DNA of 64,000 nt from Agromyces sp. NDB4Y10 (GTDB taxonomy: Bacteria > Actinomycetota > Actinomycetes > Actinomycetales > Microbacteriaceae): the NCBI RefSeq assembly GCF_001620055.1, contig NZ_LQGY01000025.1, positions 1 to 64,000 of the forward strand, written 5' to 3'. Position 1 is the first letter of the stretch, and every line of letters begins with the position of its first letter. A model generated the notes under the pieces. That model worked only from the letters and a program-made list of their open reading frames with translations, had not been told where the DNA came from and did not search any database. A program made the position numbers and the translations under genes. Below, one piece after another: positions 27,365-36,756 of this stretch.

Positions 27365-27371
27365 CATGAGA

Positions 27372-27395
27372 AACGCCCCGGCTCGCCGGGGCGTT
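27372..27395 (+). terminator. terminator of the tRNA cluster
   Basis: 10-bp perfect stem AACGCCCCGG / CCGGGGCGTT with the tetraloop CTCG, directly after tRNA-Val. Confidence 0.85.
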
Positions 27396-27418
27396 CGTCG
27401 TTTCACGGGCGTCCCGCG

Positions 27419-28012
27419 TCATCCGTCGGAGATGGGCCCGATGACGATCGGCGGCAGGGCGATCCGCGTGCTGAACCAGGACCAGCTCTCGCCGTCCGTC
27501 TGTTCGATCGAGGCGGAGGCGTCCAGCCCCGGCGGCACGTCGCGGAGGATCACGGTGATGGCGCGCCGTCCCGTGAACCGGACCGAACCGGCCGCGTCCA
27601 CCGTTCCGGATCCGGCGTACCCGCCGGGCCTGAAGTGCGCCCGGGCAGGGGCGTCGACCGCGAACGTGAAGACGTACGTGCCCACTCCGGTCGCTCCGTA
27701 GGCGGCGGGTCGGAAGTGCACGGAGACGGCCGGGTTGCGGCTCGGCGACTCCCGTCGGTCGAACCCGGCGTACGGCTCCGTCGCGTCGGTCTGCAGGATG
27801 GTCGGCCGGATGAGGGTCAGGTTGGTGCGCCCCCGTCCCACCGTCCTCGTCGGCGAGATCACCTCGAGCGTCGACCAGAACAGCGGGCCGCGCCCCAGGT
27901 CGCCGGCGCGGTGCTTCGCGAGCCACTCCTCGGCGGTCAGGTCGCTCTCGAATTCGGTGAACGCGTCGGATCCCGCCGGGCGACCCGCGGCGTCATCAGG
28001 TGCACTGAACAT
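27419..28012 (-). CDS. unrecognised soluble protein, probably beta-rich
   Basis: This 197-residue protein shows no family I can name. It opens MFSAPDDAAGRPAGSDAF, has a helical acidic stretch (ESDLTAEEWLAKHRAGDLG) and then alternating hydrophobic segments (VSVHFRPAAYGATGVGTYVF, ARAHFRPGGYAGSGTV) in which HFRP-A/G-xYG/AGxG occurs twice, suggesting two related beta-sandwich repeats. There is no signal peptide or membrane helix. The start at ATG 28012 is supported by a minus-strand -10 TAGAGT (complement of 28020-28025) 7 bases upstream, a leaderless arrangement. It is convergent with the tRNA cluster and divergent from thrS. Confidence 0.7.
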   Translation of the reverse strand: MFSAPDDAAGRPAGSDAFTEFESDLTAEEWLAKHRAGDLGRGPLFWSTLEVISPTRTVGRGRTNLTLIRPTILQTDATEPYAGFDRRESPSRNPAVSVHFRPAAYGATGVGTYVFTFAVDAPARAHFRPGGYAGSGTVDAAGSVRFTGRRAITVILRDVPPGLDASASIEQTDGESWSWFSTRIALPPIVIGPISDG

Positions 28013-28192
28013 GAGGATCACTCTACAAAGGCTGAAGTTGCCACGCATCCGGGCGGCCCCTGACCGAACGGCGGCCCACCGGGTCGAGACTCTGGGCCGG
28101 CGGGTGCGGCCGGGACCGGCAGGTGATCGCCCGCCGATCCACGCGACTACAGTTGAGGGGTTGCGTCTCACACTGCAGGGGAGTGGATCCAC

Positions 28193-30136
28193 TTGGCCGA
28201 CGGCTTCGAGCTCTTCACCGATCGATCCGTTGTCGCGATGCGCGTCAACGGCGAGCTCCGCGACCTCGCGACGACGGTCGCCGACGCCGACGTGGTCGAG
28301 CCGGTCACCATCGACTCGCCCGACGGCCTCGCGATCCTCCGCCACTCCACCGCCCATGTCCTCGCCCAGGCGGTGCAGAAGATCAACCCCGACGCGAAGC
28401 TCGGCATCGGCCCGCCCGTGACCGACGGGTTCTACTACGACTTCGACGTCGCGGAGCCGTTCACGCCCGAGGACCTGAAGGCGCTCGACAAGGAGATGGC
28501 CCGCATCATCCGTTCCGGGCAGCGCTTCGTGCGCCGCGTCGTCTCCGACGACGAGGCCAGGGCCGAGCTCGCCGACGAGCCGTACAAGCTCGAGCTCATC
28601 GGGCTGAAGGGCGCCGCGGCATCCGGTGACGACAACGAGAACGTGGAGGTCGGCGGCGGCGAGCTGACGATCTACGACAACGTCGACCCGAAGTCGGGCG
28701 AGGTGCAGTGGAAGGACCTCTGCCGCGGTCCCCACCTGCCCAGCACCCGCATGATCGGCAACGGCTGGGCGCTCATGCGCGTGGCCGCCGCCTACTGGCG
28801 CGGATCCGAGAAGAACCCGCAGCTCCAGCGCGTGTACGGCACCGCGTGGCCGACCAAGGACGAGCTGCGCGCCTACCAGCACCGGCTCGAGGAGGCCGCC
28901 CGCCGCGACCACCGCAAGCTCGGCGTCGAGCTCGACCTGTTCAGCTTCCCCGACGAGATCGGGTCCGGCCTGCCGGTGTTCCACCCCAAGGGCGGCGTGA
29001 TCAAGCGCGAGATGGAGGACTACGTCCGCCGGCGCCACATCGAGGAGGGCTTCCAGTACGTCTCGACCCCGCACATCACGAAGGCGCACGTCTTCGAGCT
29101 GTCGGGCCACCTGCCGTACTACAAGGACACGATGTTCCCGCCGATGGAGCTCGAGAACTCCGAGTACTACCTCAAGGCGATGAACTGCCCGATGCAGAAC
29201 CTCATCTTCCGCTCGCGCGGTCGCTCCTACCGCGAGCTGCCGCTGCGGTTCTTCGAGTTCGGCACCGTGTACCGGTACGAGAAGTCCGGCGTCGTCCAGG
29301 GCCTCACGCGCGTGCGCGGTCTCACCCAGGACGACTCGCACAGCTACGTGACCCCCGAGCAGGCACCCGGCGAGATCAAGCACCTCCTCGACTTCGTGCT
29401 GGGCCTGCTACGCGACTTCGGCCTCGACGACTACTACCTCGAGCTCTCCACGCGCGACGCCGACTCCGACAAGTTCAAGGGCACCGACGAGCAGTGGGAG
29501 GTCGCCACCGGCGTCCTCCGCGACGTGGCGGAGGCGTCCGGCCTGGAGCTGGTGCTGGACCCGGGCGGTGCCGCCTTCTACGGCCCCAAGATCTCGGTGC
29601 AGGCGCGCGACGCGATCGGCCGCACCTGGCAGATGTCGACGATCCAGTACGACTTCAACCAACCCGAGGGCTTCGGACTCGAGTACACGGCCGCCGACGG
29701 CACGCACCAGCGCCCGGTCATGATCCACTCGGCGAAGTTCGGTTCCATCGAGCGCTTCTTCGGCGTGCTCACCGAGCACTACGCCGGGGCCTTCCCGGTG
29801 TGGCTGTCGCCCGTGCAGGTGGTCGGCATCCCGGTCGCCGACGAGTACGCGCCCTACCTCGGCGCCATCCTCACCCAGCTCGCCGGTGCCGGCGTCCGCA
29901 CGGAGCTCGACACGAGCGACGACCGCATGCAGAAGAAGATCCGCACCCACACCACGCAGAAGGTGCCGATCCAGCTCATCGCCGGTGAGAACGACCGGTC
30001 CGGCGAGACCGTGAGCTTCCGCTTCCGCGACGGCACGCAGGAGAACGGCGTCTCGATCGCCGAGGCCGAGCGACGCATCCTCGAGGCGATCGCCGACCGC
30101 CGCCAGGTGACCACGAGGGACGACCTGTTCGCATGA
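28193..30136 (+). CDS. thrS: threonine--tRNA ligase
   Basis: Class II synthetase charging tRNA-Thr, with an N-terminal editing domain. The 647-residue protein starts at a TTG codon 9 bases after AGGGGAG; it is the only in-frame start that keeps the N-terminal region. Visible marks: editing-domain [12 protein letters not shown], the class II core with zinc ligand Cys332 in [23 protein letters not shown] (motif 2), and a C-terminal anticodon-binding domain ([16 protein letters not shown]). The HIT gene overlaps its stop by 4 bases. I saw no T-box in the 180-base upstream region; a possible -10 TACAGT is at 28148-28153. Confidence 0.97.
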   Translation: MADGFELFTDRSVVAMRVNGELRDLATTVADADVVEPVTIDSPDGLAILRHSTAHVLAQAVQKINPDAKLGIGPPVTDGFYYDFDVAEPFTPEDLKALDKEMARIIRSGQRFVRRVVSDDEARAELADEPYKLELIGLKGAAASGDDNENVEVGGGELTIYDNVDPKSGEVQWKDLCRGPHLPSTRMIGNGWALMRVAAAYWRGSEKNPQLQRVYGTAWPTKDELRAYQHRLEEAARRDHRKLGVELDLFSFPDEIGSGLPVFHPKGGVIKREMEDYVRRRHIEEGFQYVSTPHITKAHVFELSGHLPYYKDTMFPPMELENSEYYLKAMNCPMQNLIFRSRGRSYRELPLRFFEFGTVYRYEKSGVVQGLTRVRGLTQDDSHSYVTPEQAPGEIKHLLDFVLGLLRDFGLDDYYLELSTRDADSDKFKGTDEQWEVATGVLRDVAEASGLELVLDPGGAAFYGPKISVQARDAIGRTWQMSTIQYDFNQPEGFGLEYTAADGTHQRPVMIHSAKFGSIERFFGVLTEHYAGAFPVWLSPVQVVGIPVADEYAPYLGAILTQLAGAGVRTELDTSDDRMQKKIRTHTTQKVPIQLIAGENDRSGETVSFRFRDGTQENGVSIAEAERRILEAIADRRQVTTRDDLFA

Positions 30137-30702
30137 CCCACTACCGGCCCGACGAGTTCGACCGCGACGACGTGCAGACGGATGCCGCGGCCGACCTCGC
30201 GGGCGTGCCGGACGCCTTCCAACGGCTCTGGACGCCGCACCGACTCGTCTACATCCAGCACGGACAGCAGCCGGACGAGCACTCGTGCCCGTTCTGCCGG
30301 GCGCCGGAGCTCGACGACGAGCAGTCGCTGATCGTCGCGCGCGGCGAGCACGCGTATGTGCTGCTCAACCTCTTCCCCTACAACAGCGGACACCTGCTCG
30401 TGTGCCCGTACCGGCATATCGCCACCTACGACCAGGCGACGCCCGAGGAGGTCGCCGAGATCGGCGAACTCACGCAGGTCGCCATGCGCACCGTGAAGCA
30501 GGTGTCGAAGTGCGACGGCTTCAACATCGGCATGAACCAGGGACGGATCGCCGGCGCGGGCATCGCCGAGCACCTGCACCAGCACATCGTGCCGCGGTGG
30601 GCGCTCGACTCGAACTTCTTCCCGATCATCGCCGGCACCAAGGCGCTGCCTCGCCTGCTCGGCGAGGTGCGCCAGGAGATCGCCGAGGCCTGGCCCCGCT
30701 GA
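30133..30702 (+). CDS. HIT-domain nucleotide hydrolase/phosphorylase
   Basis: The 189-residue protein has the histidine triad H-L-H-Q-H at 147-151 ([11 protein letters not shown]) and an N-terminal CPFC pair (52-55). This architecture matches actinobacterial diadenosine tetraphosphate (Ap4A) phosphorylase of the Rv2613c type, which splits Ap4A. The ATG lies in an ATGA overlap with thrS, a pairing that makes sense since synthetases produce Ap4A. In many relatives pgsA follows; here the next gene is the convergent pdxY. Confidence 0.92.
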   Translation: MTHYRPDEFDRDDVQTDAAADLAGVPDAFQRLWTPHRLVYIQHGQQPDEHSCPFCRAPELDDEQSLIVARGEHAYVLLNLFPYNSGHLLVCPYRHIATYDQATPEEVAEIGELTQVAMRTVKQVSKCDGFNIGMNQGRIAGAGIAEHLHQHIVPRWALDSNFFPIIAGTKALPRLLGEVRQEIAEAWPR

Positions 30703-30711
30703 TCCGGTCGC

Positions 30712-31563
30712 TCAGCGGACCTGTCGCACCTCGAACTGCATGCGCGGGTTCGCGTACGCCTCCTGCGACTCGACGAGCTGCAGCTCGCGCTCGCCCGACT
30801 CGTGCGTGTTCGCGAGGAGGTCGAACACGCTCGACGCCGTCCGTGCGAGCGCGTCGGCCGCGTCGCCGGTGCGACGGTAGTGGGCCGTGAAGAGCGCCGC
30901 CGTGACGTCCCCCGAGCCATTGGCCTTCATCGGGAGGAGTGGAGTCCGGACGATCCACGCGCCGCCGTCGTCGACGGCGAGCATCTCGATCGTGCCCGGC
31001 TCCCGGTCGGGACGTTCCACGCTCGTCACGAGGACCGTGCGGGGACCCGACGCCCGCGCGAGGTCGACGGACGCGAGCGTGGACTCGAGCGAATCGGGCT
31101 CGGTCTCGGTGAGGTAGCCGAGCTCGAACTGGTTCGGCGTGATGAGGTCGGCGGCGGGCACCACGCGGTCGCGCAGCAGGACGGGGATCGCCGGCGCCAC
31201 GAAGCATCCGCTCTTCGCGTTGCCCATGACCGGATCGCAGGAGTACACCGCGTCGGGGTTCGCCGCCTTGATGCGGGCGACCGCGTCGAGGATGACGTCG
31301 GCGATGCCCTCCGAGCCCTGGTACCCCGAGAGGATCACGTCGATCTTCGGGAACGCGCCGCGGTCCTCGATGCCGTTGATGACCTCGCGCACGTCGTCCG
31401 GGCTGATGAGCGGGCCGCGCCACGCGCCGTAGCCGGTGTGGTTCGAGAAGTTGACGGTGTAGACCGGCATGACCTCGACGCCGATGCGCTGGAGCGGGAA
31501 GACAGCGGCGGAGTTGCCGACGTGGCCGTAGGCGACGGCGGACTGGATCGAGAGGACCTTCAC
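30712..31563 (-). CDS. pdxY: pyridoxal/pyridoxamine kinase
   Basis: PdxY phosphorylates pyridoxal in the B6 salvage pathway. The 283-residue ribokinase-fold protein starts at GTG 31563 (MKVLSIQSAVAYGHVGNSAA, the family opening) and has SCDPVMG, TPNQFELGYLT and the anion-hole/catalytic stretch PMKANGSGDVTAALF. It lies 7 bases downstream of the pdxR stop, so the regulator and the salvage kinase are co-transcribed, opposite the de novo genes pdxS-pdxT. Confidence 0.93.
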   Translation of the reverse strand: MKVLSIQSAVAYGHVGNSAAVFPLQRIGVEVMPVYTVNFSNHTGYGAWRGPLISPDDVREVINGIEDRGAFPKIDVILSGYQGSEGIADVILDAVARIKAANPDAVYSCDPVMGNAKSGCFVAPAIPVLLRDRVVPAADLITPNQFELGYLTETEPDSLESTLASVDLARASGPRTVLVTSVERPDREPGTIEMLAVDDGGAWIVRTPLLPMKANGSGDVTAALFTAHYRRTGDAADALARTASSVFDLLANTHESGERELQLVESQEAYANPRMQFEVRQVR

Positions 31564-31570
31564 CCCTCGA

Positions 31571-32926
31571 TCATTCCATCCCCGCTGCGGCGAGCCGTCC
31601 GCCGGCGGCACGCACGGCCGCCGCGATGTCCTCGGCGAGCCGGTCGGCGTCGGCCGCGTTCAGGTCGTGCACCGTCAGCCGCAGGCGACGGCTCGCCTCC
31701 GGCGCGTCGGCCAGGGCGAACTCGTCTCCGGCTCGCACGAGCCAGCCGCGTCGCATGAGCTGCTCGGAGACGTCACGTGCCGGCACGGGCATCGGCACCC
31801 AGAGATTGAGGCCGTCGCCCGCCGACGCGGGAACCCCTGACGCGGTGAGCCGTGCGGCGAACGCGTCGTTCCGCGCGGCGTAGTGCTCGCCCGCCGCGCT
31901 GATGGCCCCAGTGACGTCGGGGTCGGTGACGAGGGCGAGCACCAGTCGCTGCAGCAGGTGGCTGACCCACGTCGTGCCCGGCGTCAGTCGCATGGCGAGC
32001 CGCTCCGCCGTGTCGGGGTCGGAGGCGGTGACCGCGAGGCACATGTCGGGACCCAGGAACTTCGAGACCGAGCGGACGAGCGCCCACCGTCGATGCTCGG
32101 GGCCGATGAGCGAACGGAACGGCCGTCGGGAGAGCATCGAGAAGTGGTCGTCCTCGATCACGAGCACGTACGGGTGCGCGCGGAGCACCTCGCGCAGCTC
32201 CGCGGCCCGCCGCTCCGACAGGCTCGCCCCCGTCGGGTTCTGCGCCCGGGGCGTGCAGACGACCGCGCGCACGCCCTGCTCGAGCGCGGCGCGCAGCCCG
32301 TCGACCGTCATGCCCTCGTCGTCGACGGGGACCGGGACGGCCCGGTAGCCGCCGACGCGGACCGTGTGGATGCTCGTGAGGAAGCAGGGGTCCTCGAGGG
32401 CGACCGCGTCGTCGCGCACGAGCGCTTGGGCGAGGAGCCGCTCGACCGCGTCGGCCGCTCCGCTCGTGATCGTGAGGCGGAGGTGGTCGGGTGCGAGGTC
32501 GGCGCGCATCCAGTCCAGCGCCCACCGCTCGAGGCCGGGGTCGATGACGGGCTCGCCGTAGAGCACCGGTCGACCCGCCATCCCGGCGAGCGCGCGCGAC
32601 GGATCCGGGATCAGGTCGGGATCGGGGTTGCCGGTGGCGACGTCGCGCAGCACGCTGTCGGCGGCGAACCCCTCCTGCGCGACCGCCGAGCGGTCGGCGA
32701 CGTGCGTGCCGCCGCGCCCACGGGTGACCACGACGCCGGCCGCGGTGAGCTGCCGGTAGGCGGCGACGGCGGTGTTGCGGTTCACGCCGAGCCGGTCGGC
32801 GAGGTTCCGCACGGGTGGCAGCGGGTCGCCCGGCAGCAGCGCGCCGCGCTCGATGAGGGCGCGCACGTTCGCGGCGATGTCGGCGGCCGAACGGCCGGTG
32901 ATCTCGAGGGTCAGGTCATGTGACAT
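31571..32926 (-). CDS. pdxR: MocR-family (GntR/aminotransferase) regulator, probable PdxR
   Basis: This 451-residue fusion has an N-terminal GntR winged helix (about 10-78; PPVRNLADRLGVNRNTAVAA) and a class I aminotransferase-like domain that binds PLP, with the Schiff-base lysine Lys289 in RSVSKFLGPD. Such proteins called PdxR activate pdxST when PLP is scarce. The position, divergent from pdxST and upstream of pdxY, supports this assignment strongly. The ATG overlaps nothing and the promoter region is shared with pdxS. Confidence 0.9.
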   Translation of the reverse strand: MSHDLTLEITGRSAADIAANVRALIERGALLPGDPLPPVRNLADRLGVNRNTAVAAYRQLTAAGVVVTRGRGGTHVADRSAVAQEGFAADSVLRDVATGNPDPDLIPDPSRALAGMAGRPVLYGEPVIDPGLERWALDWMRADLAPDHLRLTITSGAADAVERLLAQALVRDDAVALEDPCFLTSIHTVRVGGYRAVPVPVDDEGMTVDGLRAALEQGVRAVVCTPRAQNPTGASLSERRAAELREVLRAHPYVLVIEDDHFSMLSRRPFRSLIGPEHRRWALVRSVSKFLGPDMCLAVTASDPDTAERLAMRLTPGTTWVSHLLQRLVLALVTDPDVTGAISAAGEHYAARNDAFAARLTASGVPASAGDGLNLWVPMPVPARDVSEQLMRRGWLVRAGDEFALADAPEASRRLRLTVHDLNAADADRLAEDIAAAVRAAGGRLAAAGME

Positions 32927-32963
32927 GGGCGGCTCCGATGGTCGGCACGGTCCATGCTATCTT

Positions 32964-32977
32964 TTGGCCTAGGCCAA
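32964..32977. promoter_or_regulatory. perfect palindrome between pdxR and pdxS
   Basis: TTGGCCTAGGCCAA is a 14-base perfect palindrome in the 112-base divergent spacer. It is the best candidate for the PdxR operator, with a possible minus-strand -10 TAGCAT (complement of 32954-32959) beside it. Confidence 0.6.
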
Positions 32978-33038
32978 GCCACCTGATTGTTCCGAGCGTC
33001 GCGCGATCCGAGCGCGTCATCCGTCGAAGGGATCCCCG

Positions 33039-33929
33039 ATGAGCACTGCCCAGACCGGCTCCAGCCGCGTGAAGCGCGGCCTCGCCGAGATGCTGAAGGG
33101 CGGCGTCATCATGGACGTCGTCACGCCCGAGCAGGCGCGTATCGCCGAGGACGCCGGTGCGGTCGCCGTCATGGCGCTCGAGCGCGTGCCCGCCGACATC
33201 CGAGCCCAGGGCGGCGTCGCCCGCATGAGCGACCCCGACCTCATCGAGGCGATCATCGCCGAGGTGTCGATCCCCGTCATGGCGAAGGCGCGCATCGGCC
33301 ACTTCGTCGAGGCGCAGGTGCTCCAGGCGCTCGACGTCGACTACATCGACGAGTCCGAGGTGCTCTCGCCGGCCGACTACGTCAACCACATCGACAAGTG
33401 GGGCTTCGACACGCCCTTCGTCTGCGGTGCGACGAACCTCGGCGAGGCGCTTCGCCGCATCAACGAGGGCGCCGCCATGATCCGCTCGAAGGGCGAGGCC
33501 GGCACGGGCGACGTCTCCGAGGCGACCAAGCACATCCGCAAGATCACCTCCGAGATCAACCAGCTGAAGTCGATGACGCGCGACGAGCTCTACGTCGCCG
33601 CCAAGGAGCTGCAGGCCCCCTACGAGCTCGTGCTCGAGGTCGCCGAGACCGGCAAGCTCCCCGTCGTGCTCTTCACCGCTGGCGGCGTCGCGACGCCCGC
33701 CGACGCGGCCATGATGATGCAGCTCGGCGCCGACGGCGTCTTCGTCGGCTCCGGCATCTTCAAGTCGGGCAACCCCGAGCAGCGCGCGGCCGCCATCGTC
33801 AAGGCGACCACGTTCTACGACGACCCGAAGGTCATCGCCGAGGTGTCGCGCGGCCTGGGCGAGGCGATGGTCGGCATCAACGTCGGCGACCTGCCCGCAC
33901 CGCACCGCCTCGCCGAGCGCGGATGGTGA
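33039..33929 (+). CDS. pdxS: pyridoxal 5'-phosphate synthase, PdxS subunit
   Basis: PdxS builds PLP from ribose 5-phosphate, glyceraldehyde 3-phosphate and the ammonia delivered by PdxT. The 296-residue (beta/alpha)8 barrel has the two catalytic lysines Lys83 ([11 protein letters not shown]) and Lys151 ([11 protein letters not shown]). GAAGGGATCCCCG precedes the ATG. It is followed directly by the overlapping pdxT. Confidence 0.97.
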   Translation: MSTAQTGSSRVKRGLAEMLKGGVIMDVVTPEQARIAEDAGAVAVMALERVPADIRAQGGVARMSDPDLIEAIIAEVSIPVMAKARIGHFVEAQVLQALDVDYIDESEVLSPADYVNHIDKWGFDTPFVCGATNLGEALRRINEGAAMIRSKGEAGTGDVSEATKHIRKITSEINQLKSMTRDELYVAAKELQAPYELVLEVAETGKLPVVLFTAGGVATPADAAMMMQLGADGVFVGSGIFKSGNPEQRAAAIVKATTFYDDPKVIAEVSRGLGEAMVGINVGDLPAPHRLAERGW

Positions 33930-34576
33930 CCCTCCGCGACGAGTCGCTCGGGGCGACGGACGCCACCGGTCCGACGGTCGGCGTCCTCGCCCTGCAGGGC
34001 GACTTCCGCGAGCACGCACGCGTGCTGGGCGAGCTCGGCGCGAAGGTCGTGCTCGTCCGCCGCCCCGAGGACCTGGAGGGCCTCGAGGGGCTCGTCATCC
34101 CCGGCGGCGAGTCGACCGTGATGGACAAGCTCTCCCGCGCGTTCGGCGTCGCCGAGCCGCTGAAGCGCCGCATCGCCGAGGGCCTGCCCGTGTACGGCAC
34201 CTGCGCCGGGCTCATCATGATCGCCGACACGCTGCTCGACACGATCGAGGGGCAGCAGAACCTCGGCGGGCTCGACGTCGTCGTGCGCCGGAACGCGTTC
34301 GGCTCGCAGAACCAGTCCTTCGAGACCGACCTGCCGGTGCCCGCACTCGGCGAGCCGCCCGTGCACGCCGTCTTCATCCGCGGCCCCGTCGTGGAGTCGG
34401 TGGGGGAGAAGGCGACCCCGCTCGCGTCGCTGCCCGACGGCCGCGTGGTCGCGGTGGAGCAGGGCGACCTCGTCGGCACGAGCTTCCACCCGGAGATCCA
34501 GGGCGACCACCGGTTCCACGAGTACTTCCTCGGCAAGGTGCGCGCCCGCGCGAGTGCCGCGTCGCCGACCCCGTAG
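33923..34576 (+). CDS. pdxT: pyridoxal 5'-phosphate synthase, PdxT glutaminase subunit
   Basis: Class I glutamine amidotransferase that releases ammonia for PdxS. The 217-residue protein has the triad Cys94 (YGTCAGLIM), His189 and Glu191 (SFHPEIQGD), and the oxyanion GGES motif at 61-64. Two starts are possible, ATG 33923 or GTG 33926 (GTGA overlap with pdxS); both keep the full domain. About 15 extra residues precede the usual [10 protein letters not shown] start. Confidence 0.96.
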   Translation: MVTLRDESLGATDATGPTVGVLALQGDFREHARVLGELGAKVVLVRRPEDLEGLEGLVIPGGESTVMDKLSRAFGVAEPLKRRIAEGLPVYGTCAGLIMIADTLLDTIEGQQNLGGLDVVVRRNAFGSQNQSFETDLPVPALGEPPVHAVFIRGPVVESVGEKATPLASLPDGRVVAVEQGDLVGTSFHPEIQGDHRFHEYFLGKVRARASAASPTP

Positions 34577-34608
34577 CGACGGGGCCCCGCCCGCGCCAGA
34601 GTGGGGGC

Positions 34609-35256
34609 ATGAAGCTGTACTCGGATTTCCACGGACCGCGCGCGGTGCAGGTCGTCGGCGACCTCCTCGCGCTCGGGCTCATCGTCGCGTCGGTGTGGGC
34701 CGCCGTGGTCGTCCACGGGCTCGTGACCGAGTTCGCCGCCCTCGGCCGGCGACTCGAGGAGGCCGGCACGGGATTCCGTGGCAGCATGAGCGACATCGGG
34801 AGCACCCTCGCGGGCGTTCCGCTCATCGGCTCGGGGATCGCCGAGCCGTTCGACGGCGCGAGCGCCGCGGGCGCGACGCTCGAGTCCGTCGGTCGGGGCC
34901 AGCAGGACGTGGTGGGCTGGATCGCCGTGGTCGCGGCGATCGGCATCGCGGCCCTGCCCGTGGCGGCGGTGCTCCTGCTCTGGGTCGCGCCCCGGGTGGT
35001 CCGCGCGGTTCGCGCCCAGCGCACGACCGCGGTGCTCGCACGCCCGGGCGGCGCCGACCTGCTCGCGCTGCGCGCGCTCACCGACCGGAACCCGCTCGAC
35101 GTGCTCACTGCCGATGCCGACGCGGCAGGCGGATGGCGACGCGGCGACCCGGAGACGATCCGTGCGCTGGCCGCGCTGGAGGCCCGGGCGGTCGGCGTGC
35201 GGCTGTCCGGTGCTCCGTCCGCCACGATCCGTCCCGCGGGGAGTTCGCGCACATGA
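34609..35256 (+). CDS. membrane protein of unknown function (two helices)
   Basis: The 215-residue protein has two hydrophobic helices, at about 13-37 (VVGDLLALGLIVASVWAAVV) and 102-128 (VGWIAVVAAIGIAALPVAAV), joined by a ~60-residue Gly/Ser/Ala-rich loop, and a ~85-residue arginine-rich cytoplasmic tail. No family is recognised with confidence; similar orphan proteins occur in Micrococcales. CAGAGT ends 6 bases before the ATG, hinting at a leaderless message. Confidence 0.72.
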   Translation: MKLYSDFHGPRAVQVVGDLLALGLIVASVWAAVVVHGLVTEFAALGRRLEEAGTGFRGSMSDIGSTLAGVPLIGSGIAEPFDGASAAGATLESVGRGQQDVVGWIAVVAAIGIAALPVAAVLLLWVAPRVVRAVRAQRTTAVLARPGGADLLALRALTDRNPLDVLTADADAAGGWRRGDPETIRALAALEARAVGVRLSGAPSATIRPAGSSRT

Positions 35257-35269
35257 CGGCGGCCCGCCC

Positions 35270-35275
35270 TACGCT
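35270..35275 (+). promoter_or_regulatory. -10 element of a leaderless transcript (DUF1697 gene)
   Basis: TACGCT ends 6 bases before the ATG at 35282. Confidence 0.5.
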
Positions 35276-35281
35276 GGCCGC

Positions 35282-35809
35282 ATGACCGAGTGGATCGCAC
35301 TGCTCCGCGGCGTCAACGTCGGCGGCATCACGGTGAGGTCGGCCGAGCTGCGCGAGACGTTCACCGGGCTCGGATTCGGCGGGGTGCGAACCGTGCTCGC
35401 CAGCGGCAACGTCGCCTTCGAGAGCGACCGCACGGATGCCGCCGCGCTGAAGCGCGACATCGAGCGGGCCCTCGCCGACCGCTTCGGCTATGAGGCGTGG
35501 ATCGTGCTGCTGACGCGCGAGCGCCTCGGAGCGATCGTCGCAGCCTTCCCGTTCGACGCCTCCGACGCGTCGCGCCAGCCGTACGTCGTCTTCGCCTCCG
35601 AGGCGTCCGTCGTCGATGACCTCATGGCGGCGGCCGGTGAGCCGGACCCCCACGCCGATCCGCTCGAGCGCGGGGACGGGGTCGTGTACTGGCATCCGCT
35701 CGTCGGCACCTCGGTCGACACCGCGTTCGCGAAGGTGCTCGCCAGGCCCGTGTTCAAGCCGACGACGACCAACCGCAACCTCCGCACGCTCGAGAAGCTG
35801 CTCGGCTGA
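35282..35809 (+). CDS. DUF1697 family protein
   Basis: This 175-residue soluble protein begins MTEWIALLRGVNVGG and contains VRTVLASGNVAFES and PTTTNRNLRTLEKL, all diagnostic of DUF1697. The family has a ferredoxin-like fold and no assigned function. It lies 25 bases after the membrane-protein gene but has its own -10 element. Confidence 0.9.
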   Translation: MTEWIALLRGVNVGGITVRSAELRETFTGLGFGGVRTVLASGNVAFESDRTDAAALKRDIERALADRFGYEAWIVLLTRERLGAIVAAFPFDASDASRQPYVVFASEASVVDDLMAAAGEPDPHADPLERGDGVVYWHPLVGTSVDTAFAKVLARPVFKPTTTNRNLRTLEKLLG

Positions 35810-35940
35810 CGACGGCGCCCGCGACCTCCCCGTGTGGCGGTCTCAGGGTGATCCCCGGCTCGCAGTCGGGGGATGGCCCCGGGGCGATCCGGGGGCCCGC
35901 ACGGGCGCGGCGGAGCGCGGCATCCGCTTGCCTTGCCCAC

Positions 35941-36672
35941 ATGACCGAACGACTTCCCAGCACCGGCGCGCCGGCGCCGACCGCCGCCCCCGCCACGACC
36001 TGCCGCAGCGACGAGGTCGTGATGATCCACCGCCTCTTCCGCCGGCTGTTCGCCGAGGCGCCCGGCCTCGTCCGCGCCGTCCCGCCCGGTGACACGGATC
36101 GCGCGCGGTACCTGGCGAAGCACCTGCACGGCATCACCGCGCTGCTCCACGTGCACCACCGCACCGAGGACGACTTCTTCTGGGACCGCATGACCGAGCG
36201 CGCGCCCGCGTGCGGCCTCCACGTCGAACTCATGCGTCGCCAGCACGGTGCGGTCTCCGATCGGCTCGATCTCGTCGACGCGCTCGTCGACCGGTGGTCG
36301 AGGGCAGCGGATGCCGCGACGGCCGCCCGCCTCGCGACCGAGCTCGACGAGGTCGATCGGCTGCTCGTCGAGCACCTCGCCGACGAGGAGCGGGAGGCGT
36401 TCCCGGTGCTCGACCGGATCCTCTCCGACGCCGAGTGGGACGACATCCACCGGCATGCCCGTCGGCACAAGCCGCCGCTGCCGATCTTCGTCCTGCTCGG
36501 ACTCATGATCGAGAGCGTGCCCGAGGGGGAGCGCGACCAGTGGGTCGCCACGCAACTGCCGGCGCCGATCCGCACGGCCTACCGCATCGTGGGCCGCCGG
36601 CAGTACGAGCGGGCCGTGCGGCGCCTCCGCCCGACCCGCGCGAGGGGCGCCGGGGCTCCGGCCACCGCCTGA
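35941..36672 (+). CDS. hemerythrin-like (HHE) protein, intact copy
   Basis: The 243-residue protein has an N-terminal HHE four-helix domain. Candidate iron ligands are His30 (MIHRLF), His70-His73 with Glu76 (HVHHRTEDDFF), His102 (RRQHGAV), His145 and Glu149 (LLVEHLADEEREAF). The C-terminal ~80 residues are helical and basic. Such proteins bind a di-iron centre for oxygen or nitric oxide sensing or storage. A diverged, frameshifted paralogue follows 84 bases later and shares the opening MTERLPST, so this is a tandem duplication. No ribosome site is visible. Confidence 0.85.
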   Translation: MTERLPSTGAPAPTAAPATTCRSDEVVMIHRLFRRLFAEAPGLVRAVPPGDTDRARYLAKHLHGITALLHVHHRTEDDFFWDRMTERAPACGLHVELMRRQHGAVSDRLDLVDALVDRWSRAADAATAARLATELDEVDRLLVEHLADEEREAFPVLDRILSDAEWDDIHRHARRHKPPLPIFVLLGLMIESVPEGERDQWVATQLPAPIRTAYRIVGRRQYERAVRRLRPTRARGAGAPATA

Positions 36673-36756
36673 TCTCGGGACGCCGCCCCCGAAGTGGGGG
36701 CTCGCTCCGGCCCGCTCGCTCTGGCGGACGGGACCGCGGAGGAGTTCGATGAGCGC

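Noticed and set aside
28013-28192. T-box riboswitch before thrS
   Set aside because: No T-box consensus, specifier loop or terminator/antiterminator pair was seen.
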